Source: Sideroxydans sp. (GTDB lineage Bacteria > Pseudomonadota > Gammaproteobacteria > Burkholderiales > Gallionellaceae). From it: a stretch of 64,000 nucleotides of DNA. Location of the stretch: assembly GCA_028710605.1 (NCBI GenBank), contig JAQTTU010000002.1:62001-126000 (forward strand), given 5' to 3'. Within the stretch, counting starts at the first letter, position 1, and every line of letters begins with the position of its first letter. The notes beneath the pieces are model-generated. The model worked only from the letters and a program-made list of their open reading frames with translations, was not told where the DNA came from and did no database searches. This document shows positions 51,593-61,887 of the stretch, one piece after another. Position numbers and translations under genes: made by a program.

Positions 51593-52360
51593 TTACTCCG
51601 TGTAATCCACCATGAACGGCGCATGATCCGAAAACCGCTGCTCCTTGTAGATGCCCGTCGTTACTGCCTTAGCAGCCATGCCGGGGGTGGCAACCTGATA
51701 GTCCAGCCGCCAGCCGACATCCTTCGCCCACGCCTGTCCGCGATTCGACCACCAGGTGTAGGCTTCCAGCTCGGGATGCAGTTGGCGGAACACGTCGATG
51801 AAGCCGACTTCGCTGAACAGCCGGGTGAGCCACGCGCGTTCTTCCGGCAGGAAGCCGGAATTCTTTTTGTTGCCGCGCCAGTTTTTCAAATCTTTTTCGG
51901 TGTGAGCGATATTCCAGTCGCCGCAGACGATGACTTCGCGTCCGCTGTTTTTCAGTGCAATCAAATGCGGTAGAAACGCTTCCATGAATTTGAATTTCAC
52001 CGCCTGACGTTCTTCGCCGCTGGTACCGGAGGGCAGGTACAGCGACACGACGCTGAGATTGCCGAACTGCGCTTCTATGTAGCGCCCTTCGGCATCGAAT
52101 TCGGGAATGTTGAGGCCGACGATGACGTTGTCCGGTTTGGTTTTGCAGTAGATGCCCACGCCGCTGTAGCCTTTCTTTTCGGCGTAGTGGAAATAGCCGT
52201 GGTAGCCGTGCGGGGCGAGCATGTCGGGTGTCATGTCGGCGGCCTGGGCTTTGAGTTCCTGCACGCACAGGATGTCGGCGTTTTGCTGGGCGAACCATGG
52301 CAACATGCCTTTGTTGCAGGCGGAGCGGATGCCGTTGAGGTTGAGGGTGATGATGCGCAT
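51593..52360 (-). CDS. xth: Exodeoxyribonuclease III
   Basis: 255 residues from MRIITLNLNGIRSACNKGML. AP-endonuclease family motifs: VQELKAQ, GDWNIAHTEKDLKN, YTWWSNRGQAW and SDHAPFMVDYTE. It repairs abasic sites. It is divergent from pyrE. Confidence 0.93.
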   Translation of the reverse strand: MRIITLNLNGIRSACNKGMLPWFAQQNADILCVQELKAQAADMTPDMLAPHGYHGYFHYAEKKGYSGVGIYCKTKPDNVIVGLNIPEFDAEGRYIEAQFGNLSVVSLYLPSGTSGEERQAVKFKFMEAFLPHLIALKNSGREVIVCGDWNIAHTEKDLKNWRGNKKNSGFLPEERAWLTRLFSEVGFIDVFRQLHPELEAYTWWSNRGQAWAKDVGWRLDYQVATPGMAAKAVTTGIYKEQRFSDHAPFMVDYTE

Positions 52361-52415
52361 GAAGTCTCTCGTTGAATATGTCATCGCATTATAATGGCGG
52401 CCTCATTGCAGCGGT

Positions 52416-52453
52416 TTTTCTCCGTGCCTCTGCGTCTCTGTGGTGAATTGTTT
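52416..52453. repeat. Half of an ACAGAG-type repeat upstream of pyrE
   Basis: Only the right arm TCTCCGTGCCTCTGCGTCTC TGTGGTGAATTG is kept; the complementary left arm is absent. It precedes the pyrE start, as the full copies precede other genes. Confidence 0.65.
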
Positions 52454-52463
52454 TAAGGTTTTT

Positions 52464-53105
52464 ATGCACGCCTACCGTCAGGATTTTATCCGCTTCGCCG
52501 TCGCGCAAAACGTGTTGCGCTTCGGCGAGTTTCAAACCAAAGCCGGGCGCTTGTCGCCGTATTTTTTCAACTCCGGTCTGTTCCAGGACGGCGCGGCTTT
52601 GCGCGAACTCTGTCAGTTTTATGCGCAAGCGATTCTTGCTTCCGGTGTCGAATTCGACATGCTGTTCGGCCCGGCCTACAAAGGGATTCCGCTGGTGGCG
52701 GGCACGTCTATGTCGCTGGCGGAGCAGGGACGCAATGTGCCGTATTGTTTCAACCGCAAGGAAGCGAAAGACCACGGCGAGGGCGGCAATACGGTGGGCG
52801 CGAAGTTGCAGGGCAGGGTGCTGATCATCGACGATGTGATTTCGGCGGGCACTTCGGTGCGCGAGTCGATTGAACTTATCCGCGCGGCGGGAGCCACACC
52901 GTGCGGCGTGGTGATCGCGCTGGACCGCATGGAGCGCGGGCAGGGCGAGTTGTCGGCGGTACAGGAAGTGAAGCGCGACTACGGTTTGCCGGTAGTTTCC
53001 ATCGCCGCGCTGGACGATTTGCTGGCGTATTTGCAGGGGCAGGCCGAGTTGGCGCAAAATCTGGCTGCGGTTCGGTCTTATCGTGAACGTTACGGGGTGA
53101 AATGA
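52464..53105 (+). CDS. pyrE: Orotate phosphoribosyltransferase
   Basis: 213 residues. PRPP motif [17 protein letters not shown] and the N-terminal [18 protein letters not shown] are typical. It makes orotidine-5'-phosphate in pyrimidine synthesis. AAGG is placed 7 bases before ATG 52464. The stop overlaps the next ATG (ATGATGATG at 53102). Confidence 0.95.
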   Translation: MHAYRQDFIRFAVAQNVLRFGEFQTKAGRLSPYFFNSGLFQDGAALRELCQFYAQAILASGVEFDMLFGPAYKGIPLVAGTSMSLAEQGRNVPYCFNRKEAKDHGEGGNTVGAKLQGRVLIIDDVISAGTSVRESIELIRAAGATPCGVVIALDRMERGQGELSAVQEVKRDYGLPVVSIAALDDLLAYLQGQAELAQNLAAVRSYRERYGVK

Positions 53106-53743
53106 TGATGGATTCCAAATTGTTGCTGGGCGTTGCCGCGCTGTGCGCGGTGTTTTCCTTGAGTGCAGAGGCCAAGTTGTTCAAGTGGGTGGATGCCAAT
53201 GGCACAACGCATTACGGCGAGACTATTCCGCCAGAGTTTGCCGACAGGGAAGCAGTAAAACTGGAAAAAGGACGCGTCGAAAAACGTGAAGACAGGAATG
53301 AGGAATTGAAGAGAAGGCAGTTGGAAAGAGGGGACCCGGTAGCTGAGAAAGCGCGCATTGAAGCCGAGCGCCACGACAATGCGTTGCTTAACACTTACAG
53401 TTCGGAGAAAGAAATCGACTTGGCGCGCGACCGCAACCTGCTGCAAGTGCAAGCGCGTACCAACAGCTACTCCGCGTTGCTACAGTCTTCAAAGGAAAAT
53501 CTGGCCGGATTGCTGAAAGAACTGGAAGCGGTTAACCAGCAGGGACGCAAAGTACCCAAGTCGCTGGAGGATGACTTGACCGATGCGAAAGAAAGCGTCG
53601 CCAAGATGCAAACCGACCTCGACAACAGCCTCAAGGAGCAGGAAGCCGTAAAAGCGCGTTATGCGGCGGACAAGGAGCGCTACCGCAAGCTGAAAGGCCT
53701 TACACCTATCGAAGTTGCGCCACTCAAGCCAATCCAGAACTGA
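53102..53743 (+). CDS. DUF4124 domain protein, exported
   Basis: 213 residues. Signal peptide ([18 protein letters not shown]), DUF4124 segment [19 protein letters not shown], then a long charged helical coiled-coil region. Probably periplasmic. It overlaps pyrE by 4 bases, so both are expressed together. Its stop abuts the stop of the convergent carbonic anhydrase gene with no gap. Similar to the product of 38705-39184. Confidence 0.82.
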   Translation: MMMDSKLLLGVAALCAVFSLSAEAKLFKWVDANGTTHYGETIPPEFADREAVKLEKGRVEKREDRNEELKRRQLERGDPVAEKARIEAERHDNALLNTYSSEKEIDLARDRNLLQVQARTNSYSALLQSSKENLAGLLKELEAVNQQGRKVPKSLEDDLTDAKESVAKMQTDLDNSLKEQEAVKARYAADKERYRKLKGLTPIEVAPLKPIQN

Positions 53744-54382
53744 TTACACTTCCGCAAATCGCCGGGCAGTTGCATCATAACTGAGCATCTGCCCGTGTTC
53801 GATGTCGAAATACCAACCGTGCAGTTTCAGCGTTCCCGCCCCAACTGCCTCGCGCACCCAATCGAAAGTCATCAGGTTTTCCAGCGAACAGAGTATGGCT
53901 TGCTGTTCGCAGGCGCGCTCGTGCTCTTCGGGCGAAGCGTGCGGCATCTCGGTTTGCACTTTGTGCTGCGCCTCTTTCGCCAGACGCATCCAGCTGTTGA
54001 TGTAGCTCGCCTGCGCGTCCGTCGCGCCGTTGCCGCTGAACAATGAACGGATGCCGCCGCAATGCGCGTGACCCAGCACGATGATGTGGCCGACACCCAG
54101 CACACGCACGCCGTATTCCAGCGCCGCACTGGTGCCGTGCCTTCCGCTGTCGCGGCTTTCTGCCGGAGGCACCAGATTCGCCACGTTGCGGATCACGAAT
54201 AAATCTCCCGGCGCGCAATCCAGCACCAGCGCCGGATCCACGCGCGAGTCGCAGCAGGCGACGACTAAAATTTTGGGAGTTTGACCGTCCTGCACCAGTT
54301 GCCGGTAGAGCGCATCGTCGTCCGTGAAATGCTGCTCGCGGAAACGGTGGAAACCGGCAATCAGATCGGTCGGTGCTGTCAT
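53744..54382 (-). CDS. can: Beta-carbonic anhydrase
   Basis: 212 residues. Zinc ligands Cys43 and Asp45 (ACCDSRVDP), His105 and Cys108 (GHAHCGG) are in place. It interconverts CO2 and bicarbonate. The start overlaps the purC stop by 4 bases (ATGA). Last gene of a leftward block that includes RuBisCO, FBPase and PurE/PurC. Confidence 0.93.
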   Translation of the reverse strand: MTAPTDLIAGFHRFREQHFTDDDALYRQLVQDGQTPKILVVACCDSRVDPALVLDCAPGDLFVIRNVANLVPPAESRDSGRHGTSAALEYGVRVLGVGHIIVLGHAHCGGIRSLFSGNGATDAQASYINSWMRLAKEAQHKVQTEMPHASPEEHERACEQQAILCSLENLMTFDWVREAVGAGTLKLHGWYFDIEHGQMLSYDATARRFAEV

Positions 54383-55263
54383 GCGCCTGTCAGCAGGCGC
54401 TGCGCTTCGCGGTATTTGTCGGCGGTCTTTTGCAGCACGTCGGCGGGCACTTGCGGCGCGGGCGGCTGTTTGTTCCAGCCGGAAGATTCCAGCCAGTCGC
54501 GCACGAACTGTTTGTCGAAACTGGGCGGGTTGCTGCCGACTTGGTATTGGTCGGCAGGCCAGAAGCGCGAGGAATCCGGCGTGAGCGCTTCGTCGATCAG
54601 ATACAGCTTGCCTGCGGCATCGGTGCCGAATTCGAACTTGGTATCGGCGATGATGATGCCGCGCGTCAGCGCGTATTCCGCCGCTTGAGTGTAGAGCGCC
54701 AGCGTGGCGTTCTTCACTTGTTCGGCCATATCCGCGCCCAGCAATTTTTGGGCTTGCTCGAACGAAATGTTTTCGTCGTGTTCGCCCGCAGCAGCTTTGG
54801 TGGATGGCGTGAACAGCGCTTGCGGCAGCTTCTGCGCTTCCTGCATACCGGCGGGCAACTGGATGCCGCATACCGCACCGGTCTTCTTGTAATCCTTCCA
54901 GCCAGAACCGGCCAGATAGCCGCGCACGATGGCTTCGATCGGCAACGGTTTGAGTTTTTTGGTGACGAAAGCGCGACCGCGCACTTGCGCTTTTTCGGCA
55001 TCGGTCTTCACCACGGATTCGGGGTCAATCCCGGAAAGATGGTTGGGAATGACATGCCCCAGTTTCTTGAACCAGAAGTTGGACACCGCCGTGAGTACCT
55101 CGCCTTTGCCGGGAATCGGCGTGGGCAGGATCACGTCGAACGCGGACAGGCGATCCGTCTGCACGATCAGCAAATGCTCGGCATCGACTTCGTACAGATC
55201 TCGCACTTTGCCGCGATGGAGAAATTTCAGGCTGGTCAGATTCGATTCGTGAAGTGAATTCAT
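54379..55263 (-). CDS. purC: SAICAR synthase
   Basis: 294 residues, the longer type of SAICAR synthetase. [34 protein letters not shown] and [10 protein letters not shown] with [14 protein letters not shown] are all present. It joins aspartate and CAIR in purine synthesis. Starts 1 base after purE ends. Confidence 0.95.
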   Translation of the reverse strand: MNSLHESNLTSLKFLHRGKVRDLYEVDAEHLLIVQTDRLSAFDVILPTPIPGKGEVLTAVSNFWFKKLGHVIPNHLSGIDPESVVKTDAEKAQVRGRAFVTKKLKPLPIEAIVRGYLAGSGWKDYKKTGAVCGIQLPAGMQEAQKLPQALFTPSTKAAAGEHDENISFEQAQKLLGADMAEQVKNATLALYTQAAEYALTRGIIIADTKFEFGTDAAGKLYLIDEALTPDSSRFWPADQYQVGSNPPSFDKQFVRDWLESSGWNKQPPAPQVPADVLQKTADKYREAQRLLTGA

Positions 55264-55264
55264 G

Positions 55265-55759
55265 TCAGTTCAATGTAGGCAGGGTGGTTGCAGCAATTTG
55301 ATCGGCTTGTTTCTTGCGGTAGTCGGCCAGCTTTTGCGCCAACACCTTATCGTTCAACGCCAGCATGGAGACGGCAAACAATCCCGCATTCGCCGCGCCC
55401 GCTTCGCCGATGGCAAATGTCGCCACCGGAATTCCTTTGGGCATTTGCACGGTGGACAGCAGCGAGTCCATGCCCTTCAGATACTTGGAAGGGATGGGCA
55501 CACCCAGCACCGGCAGCGTGGTCTTGCCTGCAATCACGCCGGCCAGATGCGCCGCACCGCCCGCACCGGCGATGAAACATTGCACGCCTTGTCCGCTCAT
55601 TTCCTTGATGTAGTCGAACAGCAAGTCGGGCGAGCGGTGCGCCGAGATCACGCGCGCATCGAAAGTCACGCCGAAATCCTGCAAGGCGCGCGCGGCCTGC
55701 TGCATGATTTCCCAATCATTGCTGCTGCCCATCACGATGGAAACAAGCGGCTTGGTCAT
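55265..55759 (-). CDS. purE: N5-carboxyaminoimidazole ribonucleotide mutase
   Basis: 164 residues, class I Pur[17 protein letters not shown] and [13 protein letters not shown] are active-site segments. It converts N5-CAIR to CAIR, an intermediate formed with bicarbonate. Follows fbp with a 3-base gap. Confidence 0.95.
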   Translation of the reverse strand: MTKPLVSIVMGSSNDWEIMQQAARALQDFGVTFDARVISAHRSPDLLFDYIKEMSGQGVQCFIAGAGGAAHLAGVIAGKTTLPVLGVPIPSKYLKGMDSLLSTVQMPKGIPVATFAIGEAGAANAGLFAVSMLALNDKVLAQKLADYRKKQADQIAATTLPTLN

Positions 55760-55762
55760 GTC

Positions 55763-56764
55763 TTACGCTCCTTTGTGGTATCCCACCAAACGCTCGACTT
55801 CGTTCTTCGAACCGAGGATCACCGGCACGCGCTGGTGCAATCCGGTGGGTTGCAATTCCATGATACGTCCGCGACCGGTGGAGCTTGCGCCGCCCGCTTG
55901 TTCGACGATGAACGACATCGGGTTGGCTTCGTACATCAGGCGCAGTTTGCCCGCTTTGGCAGGGTCTTTGGTATCGAACGGATACATGAAAATGCCGCCG
56001 CGCGTCAGGATGCGGTGCACTTCGGCCACCATCGACGCGACCCAGCGCATGTTGAAATTCTTTTCGCGGCCGCCGTCCTTGCCTTTGACGCACTCTTCCA
56101 CATAACGCTGCACCGGCGCTTCCCAGTAACGCTGGTTGGACATGTTGATGGCGAACTCGGCCGTATCTTCGGGAATGGTCATGTTGGGGTGGGTCAGGAA
56201 AAATTCGCCCACATCGCGGTCCAGCGTGAAGCCGTTCACGCCGTGGCCGGTGGTGAGCACCATCATGGTGTTCGGGCCGTACAGCGCGTAACCGGCGCAA
56301 ATCTGTTTGGTGCCGGGCTGCATGAAATCGGCGGCGGTCGGCGTGGTCACACCTTCGGGGCAACGCAGGATGGAGAAAATCGTACCGACAGAAATGTTCA
56401 CGTCGATGTTGGACGAGCCGTCCAGCGGGTCGAAGGTGATGAGGTATTTGCCCTTGGGATATTTGGCCGGGATCGGGTAGATGTCGTCCATTTCTTCCGA
56501 TGCCATAGCTGCCAGGTGGCCGCCCCATTCGTTGGCCTTGATGAACACTTCGTTGGTGATGATGTCGAGTTTCTTCTGGGTTTCGCCTTGAATGTTTTCG
56601 CTGCCCGCGCTGCCCAGCACGCCGATCAGCGCGCCTTTGTTCACGTCGTGCGCGATTTGTTTGCAGGCGGAAACGATGTCGTTGAGCAAGCCGGTGAAGT
56701 CGCCGGTTGCGCCGGGAATCGCGCGTTGTTCTTCGATGATGAATTGGATCAAACTTTTGCTCAT
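55763..56764 (-). CDS. fbp: Fructose-1,6-bisphosphatase, class I
   Basis: 333 residues. Metal and substrate motif [13 protein letters not shown] and the end of the family fold are intact. It serves the Calvin cycle and gluconeogenesis. It lies 56 bases downstream of cbbO in the same direction. Confidence 0.95.
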   Translation of the reverse strand: MSKSLIQFIIEEQRAIPGATGDFTGLLNDIVSACKQIAHDVNKGALIGVLGSAGSENIQGETQKKLDIITNEVFIKANEWGGHLAAMASEEMDDIYPIPAKYPKGKYLITFDPLDGSSNIDVNISVGTIFSILRCPEGVTTPTAADFMQPGTKQICAGYALYGPNTMMVLTTGHGVNGFTLDRDVGEFFLTHPNMTIPEDTAEFAINMSNQRYWEAPVQRYVEECVKGKDGGREKNFNMRWVASMVAEVHRILTRGGIFMYPFDTKDPAKAGKLRLMYEANPMSFIVEQAGGASSTGRGRIMELQPTGLHQRVPVILGSKNEVERLVGYHKGA

Positions 56765-56820
56765 TACTGCTCTCCTTGGATGGTGATGATTTTACAGGTA
56801 TTGCGCTTTGCTCTCTACGG

Positions 56821-59127
56821 CTATTTGGTTAATGAAATGAACAGTTCCGGCAACTTCTGCGGCAACTGCGCTATGTTGTCGATGATGGTGTATTGCCTGC
56901 CGAAAATGTCCGCCACGTACTCGTCGGCCTTGGGGTCGAGGTTGATGCAGTAGCTGTAAATGCCCTGTCTATCCAGCTCTTTCACGGCTTGGCGCGCATC
57001 CGCGATCAGCAGTTCGCCGTCCTTGCTGTCGATGTCCGCAGGCTGGCCGTCGGTCAGAATCAGCATCAGTTTTTTGTCGGTGGGCTGCTGTTCCAGATAG
57101 TGTGCGGCATGGCGCATCGCCGCGCCCATGCGTGTGGAAAAACTGGCATCCATCGCGGCCAGCCGCGCCTTTACGCTGTCGTCCCACTTCTCGCTGTAGC
57201 CCTTGATGTGCAGGTAGCGCACGTCGTGGCGCGTGTTGGAATGAAAGCCTGCGATGGCGAACGGGTCGCCCAGTTTTTCTACCGCCCAACCGAGCAGCGA
57301 CACCGCTTCCTGGCTCAATTCCAGAATAGTCTGCGGACTGCCTGCCGCTTTTTCGTTGAGCGATTCGGACAAGTCGAGCAACACCATCACCGCGATACTG
57401 CGCCCGTCGTTGCGGTGGCTCATGTTGATGCGCGGGTCGGGTTGCGCGCCGCTCTTGTAGTCGATCAGCGAGCGGATCGCCACATCCAGATCAAGCTCGC
57501 TGCCTTCTTCCTGATAACGGATGCGCACCTTATCCTGCGGCTTGAGCAAGTCGAGAATCTTCTTCAAGCGCTTGGCCAGCGCCGCATGTTTCTCCAGCAG
57601 CCGGTCGATGTCCGCCGCGTTGCCGCTCGGGTGCAAGCCTTCGTAAACGCTCACCCAGTCCGGTCTATAGTTCTGCGCGCTGTAATCCCACTCGGGATAA
57701 TGGCGCGGCGGCAGGCCGCTGAACACTTCTTTTTGTTCGACCTGCTCTGGCTTGTCGAAGGCTTCTTCCTCGTCTCCCTCTTCGATGAATATCCACAGAT
57801 GACGGTTGTCGTCGCGGTAATCGACTTCGGTGTTGTCGAAATACACATTGGCCGACAAATCGGCTTGTCGCCGCGTGCGCGCGATGAACGAGATCGCCAG
57901 ATCGACCATTTCCAGTGTTGATGATTCGCCCTCGGCCATGATGCGCTGAAAGCGCGCAACGATCTCGCACACATCCTTGTTGCGATAGCCGCATGCCGGA
58001 TCAAGCATGGCGCGCGACACCATCGCCAAGCGATGACGCACCGCCGACTGTTGGTCGGGATCGCAGGCATCTTCAATCGGAATCGGGTGCAGCGCCATGA
58101 ACAGTTTGCGCAAGCCGGGATACAGCTTCATCGCCAACTGCTCGACGCGGATGTCCTCGAAGAACTCCACCGCCATGCGCTGGAACGGGCTGATGTTGTC
58201 GGCGATGACGGGTTTGCTCCAGCGCCGGTGCGCGGCGATGTGGGCTAACGCTGCGCGATAACGGTCGATGCCGGATATGACGAGTGTTCCCTCACCCCCA
58301 GCCCCTCTCCCGGTGGGCGAGGGGAGTTGAAGGTCGTCATACACATCCGGCAAACGGATACCTTCCGCATTGAAATACGGCACGCGCAGTTCGTCGAATG
58401 CAACGGAATACGGTATGAACGGGTCGCCGTCCTGCCACAAGCCGTGCATATACAAATCAAGTTTGCGTTCGTTATCCACCAGCAATGTGCCATGACGTTC
58501 GCGTTGCAACACGGCTTTGGAATCCGCCGATTGCAGCGCGAAATATTCGATCTGGCGTTCGGGATGATCGTTGTAATAGCGCGCGCCGTAATCCGCCCAG
58601 TTCTTCAGCCCTTGCAGCGACAAAATTTCCAGCAGCTTGGGCGCTTGCTTGAAAAACTCCGGCAGGGCGGGGCTGGCAAAGGTTTTGTGATGGCCGTGCA
58701 CGGAACTGGTGGTGTCCTCCATCAGTTGCCGCGACAGGTCGAGATACTGCTGCAACAGTTCTTGCGAGTGCAGGCGGCGCGACACCGCCGCGACCGTTTG
58801 CAGGAACGGCACGATCGCGCCGAAGTTGGTGGACTTCGACAGCAGGTAGGCGAAGTCTTTCAGCATCAACAGTGAATGCTCGCCCGCGTGCTGCGCCACC
58901 GTCGGCGCTTCTTCCAGATACACCAGAATCGGTTCGACCCCACGCCCCATCTTGCCGAGGAAGCGCGCGTTGTCGATGTAGGAGTTGATGCCTTCTTCAG
59001 AAAGCAGCGCCTGTGCTTCAGTCAAACACTCGGCAAACACGGCGCGCACCTGCGGAAAGCCGACATTGAGTCGCTCCCAGTAGGGCTGAAGCTCTGCGCT
59101 GATGGTTGCCGGTTCGGACACAAGCAT
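56821..59127 (-). CDS. cbbO: RuBisCO activation protein CbbO
   Basis: 768 residues; long helical N-terminal region, then a C-terminal von Willebrand A domain with MIDAS LLDLSESLNEKA. CbbO works with the AAA+ protein CbbQ to remove inhibitors from RuBisCO. In-frame residues LPSPTGRGAGGEG in the middle come from a hairpin repeat inserted in the gene (58287-58327). A palindrome separates it from cbbQ. Confidence 0.92.
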   Translation of the reverse strand: MLVSEPATISAELQPYWERLNVGFPQVRAVFAECLTEAQALLSEEGINSYIDNARFLGKMGRGVEPILVYLEEAPTVAQHAGEHSLLMLKDFAYLLSKSTNFGAIVPFLQTVAAVSRRLHSQELLQQYLDLSRQLMEDTTSSVHGHHKTFASPALPEFFKQAPKLLEILSLQGLKNWADYGARYYNDHPERQIEYFALQSADSKAVLQRERHGTLLVDNERKLDLYMHGLWQDGDPFIPYSVAFDELRVPYFNAEGIRLPDVYDDLQLPSPTGRGAGGEGTLVISGIDRYRAALAHIAAHRRWSKPVIADNISPFQRMAVEFFEDIRVEQLAMKLYPGLRKLFMALHPIPIEDACDPDQQSAVRHRLAMVSRAMLDPACGYRNKDVCEIVARFQRIMAEGESSTLEMVDLAISFIARTRRQADLSANVYFDNTEVDYRDDNRHLWIFIEEGDEEEAFDKPEQVEQKEVFSGLPPRHYPEWDYSAQNYRPDWVSVYEGLHPSGNAADIDRLLEKHAALAKRLKKILDLLKPQDKVRIRYQEEGSELDLDVAIRSLIDYKSGAQPDPRINMSHRNDGRSIAVMVLLDLSESLNEKAAGSPQTILELSQEAVSLLGWAVEKLGDPFAIAGFHSNTRHDVRYLHIKGYSEKWDDSVKARLAAMDASFSTRMGAAMRHAAHYLEQQPTDKKLMLILTDGQPADIDSKDGELLIADARQAVKELDRQGIYSYCINLDPKADEYVADIFGRQYTIIDNIAQLPQKLPELFISLTK
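58287..58327. repeat. In-frame hairpin repeat inside cbbO
   Basis: TTCCCTCACCCCCAGCCCCT with CTCCC faces GGTGGGCGAGGGGA. It belongs to the same type as the insertion at 2191-2232 and keeps the reading frame open. Confidence 0.75.
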
Positions 59128-59149
59128 CTTTCTTTTCGAAAAAATGGTT

Positions 59150-59216
59150 TTTGTAGGTGCGAATTTATTCGCACATGAATTGGCGGAAATTCGGGCGAAT
59201 AAATTCGCCCCTACAG
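59150..59216. repeat. GTAGGTGCGAATTTATTCGCAC palindrome, copy 4
   Basis: TTTGTAGGTGCGAATTTATT with CGCAC, and GGGCGAATAAATTCGCCCCT with ACA. Between cbbQ and cbbO; it may weaken read-through. Confidence 0.88.
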
Positions 59217-59225
59217 AAGGCCGCG

Positions 59226-60029
59226 CTAAACGAACGTCGCGTCGATGGCGTGATCCAGCGTGTCGCGTATATCCGCGTCGTCGGTAATCGGGCGCACCAG
59301 CGCCATGCGGCAGGCCGCTTTGGCCGCCACGCCGCCTTTAATCAGCGTGGCCGCATACACCAGCAGACGCGTGGAAATGCCTTCGTCCAGCCCGTGCCCT
59401 TTGAGGTTGCGCGCGACCTGGCCGATCTTCACCAACTGCGTCGCCAGCCCGAGTTCGATGCCCGCTTCCTTGCCCAAAATCCCGGCTTCCATTTCCGCTG
59501 CCGGATAATCAAACTCGAACGCGGTGAAGCGTTGCTTGGTCGATTGCTTCAGATCCTTCATCAGGCTTTGGTAGCCGGGGTTGTAGGAGATCACCAACTG
59601 GAAATCGGGATGCGCCGCGATCAGCTCGCCTTTCTTGTCCAGCGGCAACGTGCGCCTATGGTCGGTCAGCGGGTGGATCACCACGGTGGTGTCCTGCCGC
59701 GCTTCGACGATCTCGTCCAGATAGCAGATCGCGCCGATGCGCGCCGCCGTGGTCAGCGGCCCGTCCAGCCAGCGCGTGCCGTTGGCATCCAGCAGATAGC
59801 GCCCGACCAGGTCGCTGGCCGTCATGTCCTCATTGCAGGCGACGGTAATCAGCGGCTTGTTCAACTTCCACGCCATGTATTCGATGAAGCGCGACTTGCC
59901 GCAGCCGGTCGGGCCTTTCACCATCACCGGCAGGCGCGCCGAGTAGGCCGCTTCATACAGCGCAACTTCGTCGCCTTGTGCCTGATAGAACGGCTGTTGG
60001 TGAACCTTGTATTGGTCTAGGTTGGTCAT
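59226..60029 (-). CDS. cbbQ: RuBisCO activase subunit CbbQ (AAA+ ATPase)
   Basis: 267 residues from MTNLDQYKVHQQPFYQAQGD. Walker A KGPTGCGKSRFIEYM and Walker B ICYLDEIVEA are in place. It forms the AAA+ ring that acts with CbbO on RuBisCO. GGAG is 7 bases before the ATG at 60029, which decides the start over two earlier in-frame ATGs. It is read from the cbbM transcript past a terminator. Confidence 0.94.
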   Translation of the reverse strand: MTNLDQYKVHQQPFYQAQGDEVALYEAAYSARLPVMVKGPTGCGKSRFIEYMAWKLNKPLITVACNEDMTASDLVGRYLLDANGTRWLDGPLTTAARIGAICYLDEIVEARQDTTVVIHPLTDHRRTLPLDKKGELIAAHPDFQLVISYNPGYQSLMKDLKQSTKQRFTAFEFDYPAAEMEAGILGKEAGIELGLATQLVKIGQVARNLKGHGLDEGISTRLLVYAATLIKGGVAAKAACRMALVRPITDDADIRDTLDHAIDATFV

Positions 60030-60075
60030 GGTTTGCTCCATGTAACCGCACACTTCGAGCGGTTTTAAATCTTGG

Positions 60076-60112
60076 ATAAAAACGCCCCCAGCAAGTGGGG
60101 GCGCATTTTTGC
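60076..60112 (-). terminator. Rho-independent terminator between cbbM and cbbQ
   Basis: On the minus strand GCGCCCCCAC...GTGGGGGCG type stem (CGCCCCC with GGGGGCG, 7 bases in loop) ends in GTTTTTATCC. It is placed where cbbM transcription would be cut back before cbbQ. The T-run is also present on the other side (ATTTTT), so it may work both ways. The remaining gap (60113-60241) shows nothing else. Confidence 0.85.
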
Positions 60113-60241
60113 TCCGATACTTCCCGAGGGCAGCTCAGAAAGAGTTCAGGCACGAATCCGATTTCATTATTCGCTGCCAGAACCGTTTCGGGGTCGCACC
60201 TACCGCCTGCGGCGGCAGGCACTGCTCCGCCCTCAACGTTC

Positions 60242-61621
60242 TTACTTGTGCACGCCCAACTTCTCGCGCCAGCCGGGGAACAGCTTGTCCGCATCTTTGG
60301 GGAACGACTCGAATGCGCGGGCAAATTCCTTGTGTTCTTTCGCCCACTGGATCGGATCGGCTCCGGCTTTCCAGCATTCGTAGGCTTGGCGCAGCGAGAC
60401 CGCACCTGCCGCCGGGCTGTCGATGTGGCCGTAAGCGCCGCCGCCTGCGGTGTTGATCACGTTGCCGTGGCCGAGGTTCTGGAAGAAGCCTGGCAGACGC
60501 AGCGCATTCATGCCGCCGGAGATGATCGAAGTGGTGGCTTTCATGCCGTGCCATTCCTGACGGAAGTAAGGACCGTCCGCCACGTCGCGATCCAGCATGA
60601 ACGAGATCAGCTTGTCGGCAGGATCACCTTCCATCTTGCCGTAGCCCATGGTGCCGACGTGCATGCCGGAAGCACCGATCAGACGCGTCATCTTGCAGTG
60701 CACGAACGCGGTGTAGCCGCGCTTGGACTGCGGCGAAGTTACAGCACCGTGGCCCGCGCGGTGGAAGTGCAGGAATTGCGCCGGGAAGTTGCGGCGGGCG
60801 ACGGTCACCGCAGTCGGACCAGCCACATAGCCGTCCACCAGGAACGCGACGCGCGGTGCGTTGAAGCCGAACGCATCGAGGATGAACTCGGCGCGGGCAA
60901 TCATTTCGGCAGGATCATCGGCCGTGATGTTGGCAGAGAACAGCTTGGCTTCGCCGGTTTCGTCCTGCGCGCGGTTCATCGCGTCCACCACCAGCGGAAT
61001 CACTTTTTTCAGCGGGCAGAACGGTTGGTTGCCTTGCGGTTCGTCGTTCTTGATGAAGTCGCCGCCCAGCCAGAACTGGTAGGCCGCCTTGGCGAACGGC
61101 TCGGGACGCAGACCCAATTTCGGTTTGATGATGGTGCCGGCGATGTAGCCGCCGTTCTCGACCGGACGACCCAGCGCGCGCCACATATCCACGATGTTGA
61201 CGCTCGGGCCGTCGTACAGGCGGATGTACTTGGGCGGCATGTAGAAGTCGTGCATCTTCAGGTATTCGCAATCGCCCATACCCTGGTTGTTGCCGATGGT
61301 CAGCGTCAGGAACGAGGCGATCATCGCGCGGCCGTCGATGATGTTGATGTCGAACAGATCAACCGGGTAAGCGATCTTGACCAGGCCGGTCTCTTCGTTG
61401 ATCTCATACACCAGCGCGTCCACACCCTTGGTGAAATCGTCGGTGGTGGAAACCTCAACGTTGGTGCCGGTGGAAGATTCGGCGGCGACATGCGCGGCCA
61501 CTTCCAGGAATCCGTGCCCGGTCTTGGGCTTCATGATGTAGGCGCACAGTACGTGGTTGCCGCCTTTGATTAAATCCGCTTCCTTGAGATCAAGGTTCGA
61601 GTAACGACTGGACTGGTCCAT
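60242..61621 (-). CDS. cbbM: Form II ribulose-1,5-bisphosphate carboxylase/oxygenase
   Basis: 459 residues, the usual form II length. Lys166 in TIIKPKLGL, carbamylated Lys191 and metal ligands Asp193 and Glu194 in [11 protein letters not shown] are all present at standard positions. It fixes CO2 in the Calvin cycle; form II suits high CO2 and low O2. AAAGGAGAAG precedes ATG 61621, so this start is firm even though the frame is open 33 bases further. Confidence 0.97.
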   Translation of the reverse strand: MDQSSRYSNLDLKEADLIKGGNHVLCAYIMKPKTGHGFLEVAAHVAAESSTGTNVEVSTTDDFTKGVDALVYEINEETGLVKIAYPVDLFDINIIDGRAMIASFLTLTIGNNQGMGDCEYLKMHDFYMPPKYIRLYDGPSVNIVDMWRALGRPVENGGYIAGTIIKPKLGLRPEPFAKAAYQFWLGGDFIKNDEPQGNQPFCPLKKVIPLVVDAMNRAQDETGEAKLFSANITADDPAEMIARAEFILDAFGFNAPRVAFLVDGYVAGPTAVTVARRNFPAQFLHFHRAGHGAVTSPQSKRGYTAFVHCKMTRLIGASGMHVGTMGYGKMEGDPADKLISFMLDRDVADGPYFRQEWHGMKATTSIISGGMNALRLPGFFQNLGHGNVINTAGGGAYGHIDSPAAGAVSLRQAYECWKAGADPIQWAKEHKEFARAFESFPKDADKLFPGWREKLGVHK

Positions 61622-61712
61622 TTGCTTCTCCTTTATTGGTTTTGGTATTGACAACGGTTCGCACTATACGCGCGGCAATCATAAACAACAGTCAAATGTT
61701 TTTATGCGAACG

Positions 61713-61727
61713 ATAAGCGATACTTAT
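61713..61727. promoter_or_regulatory. Candidate CbbR operator
   Basis: ATAAGCGATACTTAT, a perfect ATAAG/CTTAT palindrome with the LysR-type T-N11-A. It lies between the divergent cbbM and cbbR genes, 92 bases upstream of the cbbM start. Confidence 0.65.
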
Positions 61728-61752
61728 GTTATAAAACTGACTGCAAAAACCA

Positions 61753-61867
61753 TTTGCCACAGAGATCACAGAGTACACAGAGAGGTCTGAGAATCAGATG
61801 CTTCCTTGCGCAACTTGAATGGTGAGCAATTGGTTTTCTCTGTGATCTCTGTGTTCTCTGTGGCTAA
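61753..61867. repeat. ACAGAG-type palindrome upstream of cbbR
   Basis: TTGCCACAGAGATCACAGAG and TCTGTGATCTCTGTGTTCTC TGTGGCTA pair. The right edge is about 20 bases before cbbR. Confidence 0.85.
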
Positions 61868-61887
61868 AAAGATTTTAAGGTTTAACA

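Noticed and set aside
55262-56953. Long open frame antisense to purE and fbp
   Set aside because: Same cause. Both genes on the minus strand have full family motifs.
60095-61573. Long open frame antisense to cbbM
   Set aside because: Mirror frame of a highly biased gene; no motif and no ribosome site.
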